A stretch of DNA of 64,000 nt from Callipepla californica brunnescens (GCA_023055505.1 JALIRH010000001.1:7752467-7816466), one strand, 5' to 3'; counted from the first letter of the stretch, positions 25,723 through 39,140 are shown. Made by a program: numbers and translations. The notes: generated from the letters alone by a model not told the origin.

Positions 25723-28700
25723 AAGACCAAATACCCACTTAAAACCAATCATTTTTAATAATAAACTAAACATACTATTTTAATGTAAGGCCCATAAGCC
25801 ACCAGTTTCATCAACCTGTAATTTTCTACCTTTCTTTCCCAATCGAGCTGTATTAAAGTTACATGCAAAAGACAGCATAAAATCCTGCTCAGGATTGCTG
25901 AAATACCTTTTTGTCTCCACCTGGGCTAATATCCATGAACAATCAAATGGAGTTTCAGTTTGCTGAGCAAATAAAATACTCCTATTTTCAAACACAAATA
26001 TCGCAGATATGTTTTTAAAAGTTGTAAGAACAAAACACAAAACCTCTGAATTGAATAAATTGATATTGAGATGAGTATGAAGAACATCTTGCTGGATGAA
26101 GTTCCACAGAACACAGTGAGACTTACCGGAAGTGGGGGAGGGGGGTGGGGAAAGAAAGACAAATTAACTACAGATGGTAACAGTGATTCCACTGACACTA
26201 ATTGGAAGAGAATTAACAGAAAAACAAAGTAAAAAAAGCTAGAGAAGTTTCTATTTTGGGAGTTGGAATGAATTCTGGGGACTTGCCAACTACTCCTCCC
26301 AGCTCTGTACATGAGATCTTCAGCTTCTAGAAAAGCGTGCAAGTTTTTTGTTTTAAAATTCTACCTAATAAATTTGTCTGTACAATCTCTTCTTCGGATT
26401 CTGAAAATCTAGTAACACAGATTTTATTCACTTGTACACTTTCTGAAGTCTCAGTTTCTTCAGGTTCCTATTTGTTATTTATCAGCACTTAATCTGATTT
26501 GACTGTACGCGTAGGAAATACTTTTTCATTCTATAAGAGACTATGAAACTGAGCATCTGTACCTCTACTTGCATAAGTGGCTTAGAAAAGTTTCTTGGGA
26601 CAAGCAAGCAGAATGTTGAACTTGAGGTTTTAAGAAAACCCTAATTAATTCTGGCCAATTCTTAATTAGTTATAACCGGCTACTTAGTTCCTACCACAAC
26701 AATTAACTTTGTGACCTTCTAAACTTCTGGATAACAAAATGAACAAAATAAACTAACTAAAACAAAATCCAGCACCAATAGAGGCAACAAAATGCTGCCA
26801 CATTGGAAAACTTCCTTAGTCCTCTCAGAAAAATCGCATAAATATACTTCTACCACTTTCTACACAAACCACTTATTTAGTCATAATTTTTCAAGTGTTA
26901 GAAGTATTTTTCTGCCCTTTTTTTGTATCTGTTACAACCATACTACCTAAAATATTATCTCAAAAACTCAATTTGTATCAAACTACTAACCAAATAAGAA
27001 AGAATTAAGAAAAACTCATTTTCTCTATAATAAAAGAAAAATAATTTACTAATTGTTGTGCATTCTGTAACTCGGACTGTTGAGTAAAAAAATTACAAGG
27101 AACCATTCTTCAGACAATTCATAGTGAAATTCTTACTTTTGTACAGTACTTAAAAGATGCACCACCCCTCTAACTGCCACAAAACAAACAAACAAAAAAC
27201 AGTTCACACAATTGGTGAAACACAGAAGAATTGAAGGGAAAAAAATACCACGTAAAACATAACTTTGGTGTTTTACTACTGTTAAATTTAGGTAATGAGT
27301 TTTGAATCTTCCTAATTGTAAATCAAACACACAGGGATGCACAGGATAATAACCGTGCACCTGAACAAAATCATTAAAATAGAAATTAAAGTGTTAATCT
27401 TCATTGTTCTGTATACATGAAATAAAGACCCCAAAATAATGTTATATCTATAGTTGGTTTCTCTATCCCCTCTGCAAAAAGAAAGCACTTAAATATGAGG
27501 CATCATTTCCACCCTAAGGATTAGGGGATGGTCACCCCTCAGAAATCATTCATACGTGACTTTTACTGTCAGATACACAAGTTACTTTAAAAACAAACAA
27601 ACCCCCTTACTTTTACAACTTATTAAAAAGTTGTATTTACTTATACAAGTGTACTAATTTTTATCACAAGGCAACAAAAGTCAAAATTAACTGGCTTGAA
27701 AGCAAACCTCTAAAGCCACTGTATTTTATCATTACTGTTTATTTTAAATACCAGAGAGGCAAAGCTAGCAATCACTCCAGCAGCTCTTTTTCTGGTTTGG
27801 GTAAAATTATCAGTATCAGAAACTGTTCAGCAGTTAATCAAACCTACAAAAAACAGTGAAGTGAATGCTGGTATCCCCTTCTACATTACACCTAGGTGGT
27901 ACCACCACCTAATGATTAAGTACAACCATAAGGCTATATTGTGTTCTCCCATAAAGTATTTCCATATCATTGTGTAAAATATACATACATGCATATTCAA
28001 GTACAAATGGCTAACAGATTTTTGCTGCTCCAATTTTGTTGCAACACTGTCTCAAGTATTACTCAAAGCTTTTTGTAATGCTGAATTTGAAGTAGTATTT
28101 CTTATTCTTGTTTTAGAAGTTAGAAAAAAAAATAATGTACTAAAACCCAGAAACTCTCACATCACATACATGATTAAGAAGCAACATCCATGAATACAAA
28201 CTGACAGAGTATCAAACTCTTTCATAAATGTTCCCTTCTGGTTACACTGTTTCACCATGTTCTCTTCACTTACTCCCTTGGTCCATATTTCACTTCAGAG
28301 GCTATGAAGATTCCTGTGACTGTTAATACCATGACTACATTACATTATCTAAGAAGTTCTACTGGATAAACTATGAAACGGTAACAAAAAATTACTGTTT
28401 CTGCATTGATATACATAGCAACCGAAATCTATTTTTACTATCAGAAACAACATGCTTTTAATCACATCGGATTAATACAGAAAATTCAGGTAATATGAAA
28501 CATATCCATGTTAACTTCTAAAGAGAGATGAAAATATCTTCAGTGTTTCAGTAATCTTTCCTCTCAGTTATCTGCTTCCCACTCACCTACTTTCACAAAT
28601 TGTCAACAGTATGATGTAACACAGCTGACACACATGAGAAGCAAGTCTAATGCCTTGCTCATACTTACACTACTGAAGCAGAGATTATTTTGCTTACTTT

Positions 28701-31700
28701 CTGCTCCCTGCACAAGTACAGCATTTCAAATGCTTTCCTAATTTCAGACAATACATATATACCATGTAGAAAAAGAAACTAAAAATGAAAACATTATTAT
28801 GCTTCAAAATACCTGCTTCCACTTAACAGAATGCCTGCATAAAGGTTATTTTAATGACACAGATTACACAAGGTCTCAGTGTGCTTCCAAACTACTGAAG
28901 ATTAAGTATTTTATTTACTTTTCCCTCAGGTATATGCCCACAAAGTCCTACTTATACAACACCTTTTCAAGAACACAAATACTAATACTGACTTTGTTTT
29001 TCATAAAACAATCACACCTTAGACACCTCCTTAACAACACAAGATCAAGAGATTACACCAAAATGATGTTGTTTGTACCACAGAATCAAGCTCTCTAGAA
29101 TAAGAGGAACTCTATAGTTTTTCCACAGCAAACGTTACAACTTCTTCACAGGGTAAGGTAGCTATTATAAGGGAGAATGACAGACAGCAACAGGGGGAAC
29201 AATTCACAAAATAAGGAGTACAGAGCCATTACAGGATAACTCAAACAAGAAGTAAGTCCTGGACTGTCAGGTCAACTGCAAAAGTCAGAATTTCCTACCT
29301 TGGAAGATTTAGACCTAAAATATAAAGAAAACATTTTTCATACTTAATTAGGGGAAAAACTAAACTAAAACTTTATCTAACTACGTAAACCACCACATAT
29401 CAGTGAAGTATGGACCCTGCACCTATTCAGTGCAAAACCAACCCATCACAGCTTCCAGACAGATCAGCTGGTGGCCACGGGAGGCTTGCACTCTGACTAC
29501 TGTGCCAACGTGTCAAGTACTGTCTGTACAACATAATCGGCACAATTCAATGCTTCATATTTAAAGAATTGAATGGAATTTCTGACAAAAGAAAGAAACC
29601 ACTAACATAGCCAGAAAAGCTAGATGCAAATCATACCCATCCAGGAAATTTCTCAGTCATCTACTGCAAGATGCTAAGCATCTTACTAAGAAGCAAGCAA
29701 TGAATTGACCTCCATGCTCTGACATGACATAGTGCATCTTTGGAAGTGGACACTTAACTACAAACATCCTGAAAAACTGGGGCACAAGATGATAAATGAA
29801 TGTCCAGAAATAAAAAAGAGAGCTGAAGCAAGCATTCATCTCCTATTATTGCCTTTTAAGACCTTCTGAAGCTATGCTCAGTAGTTCACAGATGACAGTC
29901 TGAAAGGCCATTTAATTAGATCACAAATAACCAAGGCATGATATTACCCATGGAATTTGACAGTGAATAGTTTCAAGTACAACATCTGCTAAGAAACAAT
30001 GGTAAATGGAAAGAACAAAGGTCTCAAAGCCACTCAAAGCAGTATCTAAGGAATGGAGAAGTAGATATAGAAATTCATGAGTTACAAGAAATGGTATAGA
30101 AATGATGACACCCTTTTACAACATTATTTTTAAGGCATTTTAAAATTAACATAGGCATTTCAGAAAACAGAAGTATTAAAATGGAGTTAGTAAAGTGTTC
30201 AGCTTTTGACATACATTCACCATCCAGATAAGGAAACATCATACATTCCTACTACCTTCAACTAAACATAAATGTCAAGAAAATTTTCTCCAAGCAGGTG
30301 TGTTCAAATTAGCATTTGTGTACTACTGCAGCTACTATCTTTAAAGAAGCAGCCATGGACATGAGTCGTCTGAGTATTAACGATGAAGAAAGTAAACCAA
30401 ACCAAACATCTCCCCAGGCGTTCTTCAGTCTTCACTGATGTAAAGAACAAGGTTCATTACAATTTTTTTAGAGGAAAAAAAGGAAGCACTAGAGTTTAAA
30501 GCTGGAGCACACGTGTTTCCTCTCTGAAAGTGAATAGTTTTAACTGCTCTTCTTCAAGACTTCTGGAAAGGCAAACTGTATTCCAACTCCAAGGAAAGAA
30601 AAAAAAATCCACAAATTCAAAAATGCACTAAAGGTATCATTTAAATGAAGACAGATGCAAAATGTATCACACAATTCATTATTAGTACACAGGTGCGTAA
30701 TTAACTCCACATAAAAAAAAAAACATAGCTGCTTTTTACAAACAACAACAAAAAAAAGGAATAAAAAATTGGACTACTTTACCTTTTCATGTGCCCGTTT
30801 CTATTTCACTTTTAATTCAGGTGTTAGTTTTCCAGGACTAAGTGAATACTTGTCAAAAATAATATCTAAGAAAGAGTCTTCTTGAATGAAGACAATGAAT
30901 TTATATCAAAGTTTAAAAGTTTTAAACTATGGGTGTGTTTTTTTAACATTTCTGATATAGAGTATCATTAAAATGTATTATCTCAACAAAATATCCATGC
31001 ACATAGTAACATGAATCTGTACACAGAATCCCTCAGCAGACAGAAATTTAGAAATCAACAGCTTTATATATCTGTTCCTAGCAGCTAAAACACTGCTAAA
31101 ATAATTCTGGTGATGGCATCCTTTCAGCATCAGGGTCTGACTTTAATAAAAGTTACCTGTGAGAAGAATTGTCAAAGCTACAACTGACAACATACAATCA
31201 AATTCTAAACTTTCATTTAGCCCATGTTCTTCCTTAGTCTATTGGCAAGAAGACAAAACATAAAAATCAATCAGGATGGCCTTCATTCAGTTAAAGGCGA
31301 ATTCTTTTTATAAACTTTCTCCCATGGACAACAGTATTATTTGAAATAATATTTGTTGCCAAGTGTTGACTTAAGCCCTTCATTTGCACATCACTTAACA
31401 AAAAATAACTCAGTCATACCAAGTAAGCCGTGATGCAGAACAGTGCAATCACTAATGAAGCTTATAACCATCACACAGGAGCTAAAGGCTGACAAAACTA
31501 GTCAGTAAGTACTCACACACATTAGCAGTTCTTATTACAGGAAAAGACTGCCATCTCTAAGACTGTTTAGATTAATGTTCACTACCTGACACTTGGTAGC
31601 CACCTTTCAAAAAGCATGGTTTATTTATATCTTAAGAGCCTGGTACACAATTAAGCTGCACATGGAACTGACGCTTCTATGGAGAAACTTTTTAAAGCAC

Positions 31701-33095
31701 TGTTATTTCATTAAGTAAGAATTCAATTCAAGGGGTAAACAAATATACTGCTGTTGTAGATGCTGGAAGCAAAACAAATAATAAAGACAAACTTGGTTTT
31801 TGTCCCAATAGTCCAATTTAACGCTTCTCAGCACAGTGTATTATGTCTGAAATGCTCAGCAGAGCCAAAACCATGCTTTTCTAACCCAGAGCTTTATTCC
31901 ATTGCTCAAATCCTACAAACATACATTTCCACTGCTGAAATGCATTATAACTCAATTTAAGTGAAAGAAATCCGAAACGAGACGGCACTGCTCTTTTGAA
32001 CTACAATGTAGCTAATTTAATCAAAATTCATTCCAAAACTCTTTAACTCCTGAAATAAAAAACACTCAAAAACCATCATTCTGTTCCAATTTGGTTAATT
32101 ACATATGAAAACAGAATTTAAAACATCCCTGCTTTTTCATTCAAGCATCATTTCACTAGTCTCCCCAGCTCTAGAGCCATCTGCCAGCCCCCTGATCATC
32201 ACTGCTAAAATATAAAAATATGGCACGCTAAATGTAAAGGGCATCTTCAGCTCTGATGTTTACATTTTGCACTTAAGTAACAGCTTCCATGAAAACTGCA
32301 ATTGATGGACTGATAAAAGAATCAGAAGAACTTCTTACAAAGGATAAATTCATAAGCAAACACATGGTGTTAAGATTAAAACTCTTTCGCACACACGTTA
32401 GTTTTTCTTCAACAAGAGAAACTGTACTAGTGTCACAGACTACAGATTTGCCAGCATTAAGTGTGTGGGAGAGCACATTCATGCTGGGTTACACAACTAA
32501 GACTGCATCAAAGAAAAAGAATGAGGGGTACCAAATTCACCCAGACCTTCATAAATGTTATTGCATTTGCAAAAAGTAAACGAAGATACAGCAAAAACCT
32601 CCTGAGAAATTATTTTGTACCACAAGGAAACTATTTCTTGGAAGACTTTTTGTACCTGCACAGATCATACAGTACATGCTTTTATTTAGTTAGATGAGAT
32701 AAAAGCAGTATTTAAATCCTAAAGGTGCAAATCTGTTTTTCATTTTGGAACTCTTAAGTTAGGAAAAGAAGTTCAGATTAGCAGCTTATAAACACAGTTA
32801 ACTTTGAGCCTGGCTTTTTGAAAGAAAGGTCAAGTACATAAGCTATTTTGAATTCTGTGGTTAAATCTCCAAAGTACAGCAGACAACAACAGAGCACATA
32901 ACATGATTTGGTCTGACAAAATAAAAAAAAAAAAGGGAGGGGGAAGGTTCTTGATAACAAGGCAGACCTCTTACTAATTCCTTTTAAGAAGTTACGGCAT
33001 TTACACTATCACTGAAGAGCAACATACAAAGCATTGGCTTAGAATTAAACAGATAAATCAAGTAAAGGTTTCTCTCACTTGGATGGTTTGCTTAC

Positions 33096-34476
33096 CTCTG
33101 GGGGGGAATATAAGGAGCAGATACTGTTGGCATAACTGTACAGGGTTCAACAACTGTTTTCTTGGCTTTTTTTGTCTTTTTTCTGACTTTTGATGTAGAC
33201 CTAGCAGTTCTGACTGATCCCTCCTTTCTACAAACACCGTTTTTGATTTCAGCTTCTCCATAAATATTTAGAGGTCTCCGTGTGCAACCTGGTGGAGTAT
33301 GTACATCACAATAGGCAGTCTTTTTTACAGAGAATGTTGTCCCACTGCCGGTCAGTTCTTTCACAGGTTCCATTTTCATATACAGACCAGCCTTTTGAGC
33401 ACATGTCACATGGAATGCAGTATAGCAGTTTGCTTTGTGGCACTGGATGCAGGCACCAACACCTTTCTGTTTACAGAGGTAGCATGTTAACTTCCATCTG
33501 GCTGGGGGAATGTTCCTGACACCGTCAATTGGCTCAATAAAAACTGTATTGGCAAATCCAACCTCTGGAATCCACAAAGCACACACAACATGTCCCCAAC
33601 GATCATCATCAGTCTTTTTAAAGGCACCTCCCTTGTTTGGGCACAGCACACAGTCTACAGGCCGAGAACGGGACTGCAGACAGTGTCTGCAGAGCCACTG
33701 GCCCTCGGGTATATATGGCACCCCATAGCATTCCTGATGTACTGCTAAATTACACATATCACAAAACAGGATTACATTGCTGTTCTGACATTCACCATCC
33801 ATGCATATACAACACACCGCGTCTTCATCAATTAACGACTGATGATCACCCTGTTTTTGGTTCTCACAATAAGACTCTTTCTCAAACCTATCCATAAGGA
33901 ATTCGAACATGTTTTGGGAAACAACTGACACTCCATCACTTTTCCGCTTTTCATTAATTATTTCTAACCATGCATAATCTTCCTCATCCATGTCATACTC
34001 AACTTCATTATCAAGTTCTTCTGCTGACTTCTCAATGAATTTGTAATAAACTGGAGGTCTCCGAGGAGCTGAAGGGGGACTGTACTCAACAATCCGTACT
34101 TTTGGTTCTGGGAGAGGAGTAGTTGTAGCAGGTATGCCATGTGAGCTCGGAAGAGCTTCATTTTTCTTTTTCACTTTGTTATTTTTATGCCGTTTGCTTC
34201 TTAGACAAACCGGTGGTCTTTCACTATTTTCTTTATTGCTGTTGCATTCACTCATTTCCTGGGCTGTAAGATCATCTTCTAATATAATCTCTAAAGGATC
34301 AAAGATACTGATCCTATGTAGGCGACCTTCGATTTCTATTTCAACCATTCTTTGAGCTTGAGCATACGTCAAGGTTTCTCGTGTAGGGGAGTGCTTAATA
34401 CTGCATGGGGAAGAGGAATGCCTTGTTGACGATACTCGATGACATCTTCCTTTTCTCCTCATTTGGTAATGTTTCC
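33096..34476 (-). CDS. BRD1: BRD1 coding exon 2: start codon, MYST-binding/EPL1 region, PHD1-knuckle-PHD2
   Basis: The exon is bounded by acceptor TTCTAG|GGAAAC (exon begins at 34476) and donor CAGAG|GTAAGC (ends at 33096). Translation starts at 34462 with MRRKGRC, the known BRD1 N-terminus; 14 bases of 5' UTR precede it. The 1367 coding bases give residues 1-455 plus two bases of Arg456. Residues about 30-80 ([16 protein letters not shown] and onward) match the MYST-binding region, and 120-200 the EPL1-like part. PHD1 spans about C217 to C261 (C217, C220, C234, C237, H242, C245, C258, C261). A zinc knuckle follows (C271, C274, H291, C294), then PHD2 from C327 to H388 (C327, C330, C338, C341, C346, H351, C354, C385, H388). 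In this family the module binds unmodified H3 N-terminus and DNA. A lysine-rich stretch near 426-436 may be a nuclear signal. All zinc ligands look intact. Confidence 0.97.
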
Positions 34477-37400
34477 CTAGAATGAGAGCAACAGTTAAAA
34501 TTGTGAACTCTGAAGATTTATCTAAGATTAGTTTTGTTATAGTAAGAAGCAACTTCAGTTCTATGACCCCCAAACTACCTACCCAACTTAAAAAAAAAAA
34601 AAACCACACCCTGGTGTATCTACATAAGCATAGCTACACACAACCCACAGTGTAAAAATGCTTCAGAAGAGCCAACTGTAACAACTCTCAGTAAGAGAAC
34701 AAGAAACACTCAGACAAAAACTAAAGCTGCTACATTGTAAGAAAATCTTTAATACAGTATTTCCATTTGTTGAATATTTGCAATTTCTTTCAACAGCTTG
34801 AAACTTTTTTCTTCCAGATCTCCTCTCTAGAAGAACATAATCCCGAAAGAAAATAAAGCTTTAAAAGTAAGTTTTCCCCACAACTGTATCCCACGCAATT
34901 TGAAAATCATATTAACTGCTCCTTTGTTACCCCCACACTCAGAGCTAAAATTCTTTTGAGTCTATGATCTTTACCTAACTACGTATCCACAGGAACAAAT
35001 CTTGTATTTAAGAATTACAACATCTCCATGTCCAGAAAGTTATTACCAATGTACGTTTTATTGTTTTATCTGACTCCCACATTAGCAGGTTGAATCCCAT
35101 CCAGTGGCAAAACTTTCAAACACAGCGATACGCACAGAATGACAAGAACAGAACTTAAGTACGGTGCAGTATGGACTGCAGTTAGGAAATACTGAACTTG
35201 GAAAGTAGACTTGATTTATACTGAAAACACTCAAAATGTGTAGCTGTGTGCGTGTGCATACATACACACCTTCATCCCTCAATAACTTCCAGTCTTGAAA
35301 TCCAAATCCAAGCTCTTTATAAAATGAAACTGACAGAACTCTCAAGTTTCAAGGCACCTATTGGAATAAGGCCAGCCTCTGTTACTTACATCATACAAAA
35401 AAAGCCCTATCTTTTTTCCTTCCCGTGAAACACCATAACTAGGATGGGAATGCAATTTGATCACAAAAATCCTGAGAGCTTCCATAGTTACACCCTTTAA
35501 GACATTCATTTCTCTATCAAGTTTGACAAATACTAGAGAACCATTACTGTCAAGCCTACAAGCTCTTCAATCCTTCTTTTCTCTCCCTGATAAATCGCTA
35601 ATAAAACAAACCTATCTTTAATGAACTGCTTAAACTATTATTACAGACTCACCATTTTAATTCTCGTCAATCAGAAATTCAGCACTTCATGTCAATGTCA
35701 TTTAGTAGTTAAAATAGTTCTACTCACATTAGCATGCGTTGTCAAAAGAGCAAGAGCTCAACACATGATTATTGTCAGAGCAGTATAATTACTTCACAAA
35801 GAAAACAGCAAAGACCAGAATGGCTAACACACAAAACACTGACTTTTCTTTTTTTACTTTTGGTCAATGTGTGACACCACCTTCAACAAGTCTACTCCCG
35901 AAGTCCTGAAGGGACGTCTTCTAATGGAGGGAGATATGATGTAGGCAGCTAGCATTAAATTAGCCCTTTACAGAATCTTATCTGCTCTCGCAAATTCTTC
36001 TTCTGTTCCCAAGGAGAAACTTAAAAAATGAATCTATGGTATGCCTGTTAGTCGTGTGAGAGTTAAGTATTTTACTCACAGATCTAACCTCTATATAGGC
36101 ATTCCTTAATTTTTATTACTTGTTTTTGCAGCACTAGCTCAAAAGCCAAAGCTTAATCATCACATTTCTCTGACAGTCTTTATAAACAAGAGATGAATAA
36201 AAAAAGATTTCACCACCTCTTCAAACAAGCGTGGAAGAAAATAGTTTAATTCTCTTCAAAAACATAGAAAACGTTTAATTCACTGATACTATTACAAAAG
36301 GTCGAAAAACTAGACAGAGTGATAAGTTATCTGAAATGTGAAGTTAGCTTCCACAGTTTCACAGCAGATGTCGTAAGGCAGAGGCGAAACATAACACAAT
36401 GACCCTCATTTATTTATTAGCATGAATGAAGATTTTTCAGCTCCAACACACTGATGTGTAACTGTACAACAACCCATTCATGTGATTGTGGCTGCATTTT
36501 GTGGTCTGTTTTGGTCCTTGTCCTGCATTTAGCCACCAACAAAAAACAAACAACAACAACAAAACAGATCACTTAAATTATGTTTAACTCATGTTTAACT
36601 TCTATTTTGTCCAGATGTAAAGGTGTGTGTTTAGTCTTTTAGAGTATCTCTCCCTACAACAGAGGCACAATCAGCCAAGATGTCCACAAGGGCAGTTTTG
36701 AACTAATAACTGGGGGAGAGAAAGAAGCCTTCAGAAACGAAAAACTGCTTATTTGCCCACATTTACTTATCAAGCCTAGCCCAGAATTACAAGGGGAAGA
36801 AAAAAAAAAAAAGAAAGCTATACATCCAAGTTCACACTGCCTCTCTTCCTGAAATTCTTAAGCATGACTGCAAGAAGGCAACAAGAACAGGAAGAAAATA
36901 TTTTCAAGCACATTCTTGCTTAGGACTACTGTCATAAATGTCAAACTGTATGAATCAGAATGCTAAAAAAAATGACTGAACCATCATCTAAGCATCTTTC
37001 TTGTAATACTCATCTATAAATAAAGCTAAATCACAAAGCAAGTGACAATTTGAAGGGAGAATGGATACTATACAAACTGTAACATAGAAAACACAGAATT
37101 GGAGCTGGTACTAAGCTGGCTTGATTTTGTAAAAACTTCAGCATGAATAACTTCAATGCCCCACAAACCAAAGAAGTGGCAGCTTTTTATCTTTCATCCT
37201 CCCCCCCCAACCCGAAGAAAAGAATACTTGCAAGTGTCCTATGAATATTCTGGAGGAGGACTACATTTCTGCATACGGAATTCATGACCAGCAATTGCTT
37301 TGCTTTTCCTTGTTAATTAGCAGACGCCTTTCTTCCCTCTCCCTCTCCAACACCCTGCAGGCCCGCAGGAATGAAGACCACGCATACAGGTTCGAAGAAC

Positions 37401-38494
37401 GCTCAGCTATGAGACAAGCCTCGTTTGATTCTGACGATATCACACCTTCAGCACAAGGAGACGACTCTTGTTAGCACTTTTCTGCCCCTTAGAACAACAG
37501 AGATCAAACGGGAAAGTTTGCAGCTCTCCTGTGAGCGTTCCATCAGCTGCTCGGGCAGAGAGGCACTCCTGACACTTCCCCTTAACCAACAAGATTAAGC
37601 AGACAGCTGTTTGTGCGGAATGCATGGGAGGAGGCCGAAATATCTTTATTAAGGTGCAGGAGAGCTAAAACCAACAGGAAAAGTACAACAGCGCACGCTT
37701 CTGATCACAAATTCCTTTCACAGTTTCTGTCCCGGTTACCTTCCACCTCTTCAAACCGATCGCCTCGGGACCCCGCTCAAAGGAGAAGGGAATGCCATTC
37801 TCAATGGACACTTTCATGCAGACCATTAAAGAGAGAAAGGCGCAGGAATGCTCTTCAGCCCCACACAATGAGGCCGGATAAGCAAACACCGCTTACCCGC
37901 GGCCGAGCGGCGGGGCAGGAGCACTGCCCTCGGGGAAACGCAAGGAATTGGCGGCCGCGGCGCGGCGGTTCAACTCGGCCCGGGGAAGGCAGCGCGGGGC
38001 TGTACGGCTCCCGCATCCCACCTGCCATCCCGCCACGGCCGCGGCGCGGCCCGGCCCGGCCCGGCTCTGCCCGCCCAGCAGCCGCCCCCGGCCCGCCCCC
38101 GCCGGCTCCAGCGCGAGCACTTCCTGCCCACGCCCATGGAGCCCGCAGCGTGCACGCACCCCTCCGCGCCCGATGGTTCCTGCCCGGCCGCGGCGTTCCC
38201 CCCCTCCCGGCCCCCGGGAGGATGGTTCCTGCCCGGGCCCATCATCTCAGCCCTTCCCTCCCCTCCGCGAAAATACTCGGCCCACAATATGGCGGCTGAC
38301 AAAACAGCTCCAGCGGCGCCTCCCCCCAGAGCGCCGCGCTCCGCTTCCCCCCGCGCCGCCTCGCCCACGGCCGCTCGCCCTCCGCGCCGTCCCCGTGCGC
38401 CGGGCCCGGCCCCGCCGCCCTTCCTCCCCTTCCCCCCCCGCCTCCGGAGCTCCCGGCCGGCTCGGCCGCCACGCCGCCCGCCCGGCTTCACTCA
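34477..38494 (-). other. BRD1 intron 1
   Basis: This intron is about 4.0 kb, running from donor GTGAGT to acceptor TTCTAG. Its first 0.6 kb is still CpG island, with a strong YY1-like site at 38286-38296 and a 16 bp direct repeat (38172-38187 and 38221-38236). The rest is AT-rich with short A runs and a C8 run near 37201. I see no coding exon or complete mobile element. A start codon in the frame open upstream of the true BRD1 ATG falls in this intron and is ignored. Confidence 0.8.
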
Positions 38495-39140
38495 CGTTGT
38501 GGGAGCCGCGGAGCGCGGCTGACAGACCTCCCGCCTCTGCGCCCGACGCTGCGGCCGGTCTAATGGCGGCGGTCCCGCCGGCGCTGCTGCCGCCTGCTCC
38601 CGCGTCCGGCGGCCGCGGGCGGGCGAGCGGGCGCTGAAGGGGCCGCGCTGCCCGCGGCGGCGGGTACCCAGCGCTGGGTACGGGGCTGCTGCTGCCGCCG
38701 CCGAGCACAGCGCATTCGTGAGGCGCGGCGGCAGGTCGCGGTCCGGCTGCGGGCTCGGCGCTCGGCTCCCCGGGCTCGGCAGCTCCCCTCCCCCCTCGGC
38801 ACAAACAATGCGGCTTCACCACAGCGCTGCGCCGACGGGGGGGGAGGGAGAGGGAAGGGACGTGAGGGCGCCAGGCACCGCCCAGCCCCGCCGCTGCCGC
38901 CGCCGCTGCTGCTGCCGCCGGGCGGGGCCTGCGCCGCCGCTCCCCCACCCCCCCGTCCCCGCCCCTCCATGGCGGAGCGCGGCGCGGGGCCTGGCGGAGG
39001 CGGCGGGCGGCGCGGAGCTGCGGGCGGACTCCGCGCTGGCGGCACCGGAGCGCTTCAGCGCGCACTGAAGTACCTCAGCGCAGGGGCATTTAAACGGCTG
39101 CAAACGGAGGGGAAAGAGGGGCGGGGGGCCAGGGCCGCAA
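37880..39140. promoter_or_regulatory. CpG island, BRD1 promoter
   Basis: This block is extremely rich in G+C and in CpG dinucleotides, in sharp contrast to the AT-rich sequence on both sides. It contains the BRD1 first-exon donor and no TATA box that I can see, as expected for a broadly expressed chromatin gene. Visible motifs include YY1-type sites (AATATGGCGGC at 38286-38296, TAATGGCGGC at 38561-38570, CCATGGCGG at 38968-38976), several TTCCTGCCC/ETS-like boxes, a CCCGG pentamer run near 38049-38065, and a GCC/GCT-rich stretch at 38890-38922. The long open frames seen on both strands here are what high GC produces by lack of stop codons and are not called as genes. The motifs are seen directly; their use is inferred. 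Confidence 0.9.
38496..38700 (-). other. BRD1: BRD1 exon 1, non-coding (5' UTR), right end approximate
   Basis: Reading the minus strand, a consensus donor AAC|GTGAGTG ends an exon at 38496, with the intron starting at 38495. It lies in the CpG island, and the next acceptor downstream on this strand (34477/34476) opens the exon carrying the BRD1 start codon. The upstream limit is not visible in sequence; 38700 is a guess placed just beyond the palindrome at 38664-38681. Near the middle, at 38561-38570, is a YY1-type element, which is often found at or just after transcription starts of such promoters. No convincing ATG-led frame leads into exon 2, so the exon is taken as untranslated. Confidence 0.6.

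Larger units (their letters stand above)
21174..33095 (-). other. BRD1 intron 2
   Basis: At about 11.9 kb this is the second-longest intron visible. It runs from GTAAGC (phase 2) to TTTTAG. It holds many A-rich and CAAA-type simple repeats, a tandem 31 bp duplication (25661-25722), a hairpin-rich promoter-like element on the opposite strand (about 24598-24812), and two palindromes (21838-21851 and 27895-27906). I recognise no coding exon and no intact retroelement. Open frames of 60-140 codons occur on both strands, but none shows a family signature. Confidence 0.8.
1..38700 (-). other. BRD1: BRD1 (BRPF2) gene, partial: 5' end and coding exons 2-8
   Basis: The gene is read right to left, from a CpG-island promoter near 38.6 kb to beyond the left edge. 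The exons join into one reading frame of about 949 residues that I recognise as BRD1/BRPF2 from the nearly invariant N-terminus, the PHD-knuckle-PHD module and the bromodomain. BRD1 is a nuclear scaffold that holds a MYST acetyltransferase (mainly HBO1/KAT7, also MOZ/MORF) together with ING4/5 and MEAF6, and directs H3K14 acetylation. The pattern rules out the paralogues BRPF1 and BRPF3 in my judgement, because motif by motif the sequence follows human BRD1. Introns measure about 4.0, 11.9, 4.0, 0.93, 0.75, 0.77, 3.1 and more than 10.1 kb. The right end of the gene (transcription start) is approximate. The PWWP-coding exons, stop codon and 3' UTR are outside the window. Confidence 0.95.

Noticed and set aside
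27895..27906. 12 bp palindrome GGTGGTACCACC
   Set aside because: Short and isolated in an intron; expected occasionally by chance.
34463..34609. Upstream in-frame Met extending the BRD1 frame by 49 residues
   Set aside because: The added stretch crosses the acceptor TTCTAG and is hydrophobic intron translation; the known N-terminus MRRKGRC begins at 34462.
37948..39065. Long open frames of 200 or more codons on both strands
   Set aside because: All lie in the CpG island, overlap in several frames, are composed of Ala/Gly/Pro/Arg, and reflect a lack of stop codons in GC-rich DNA.
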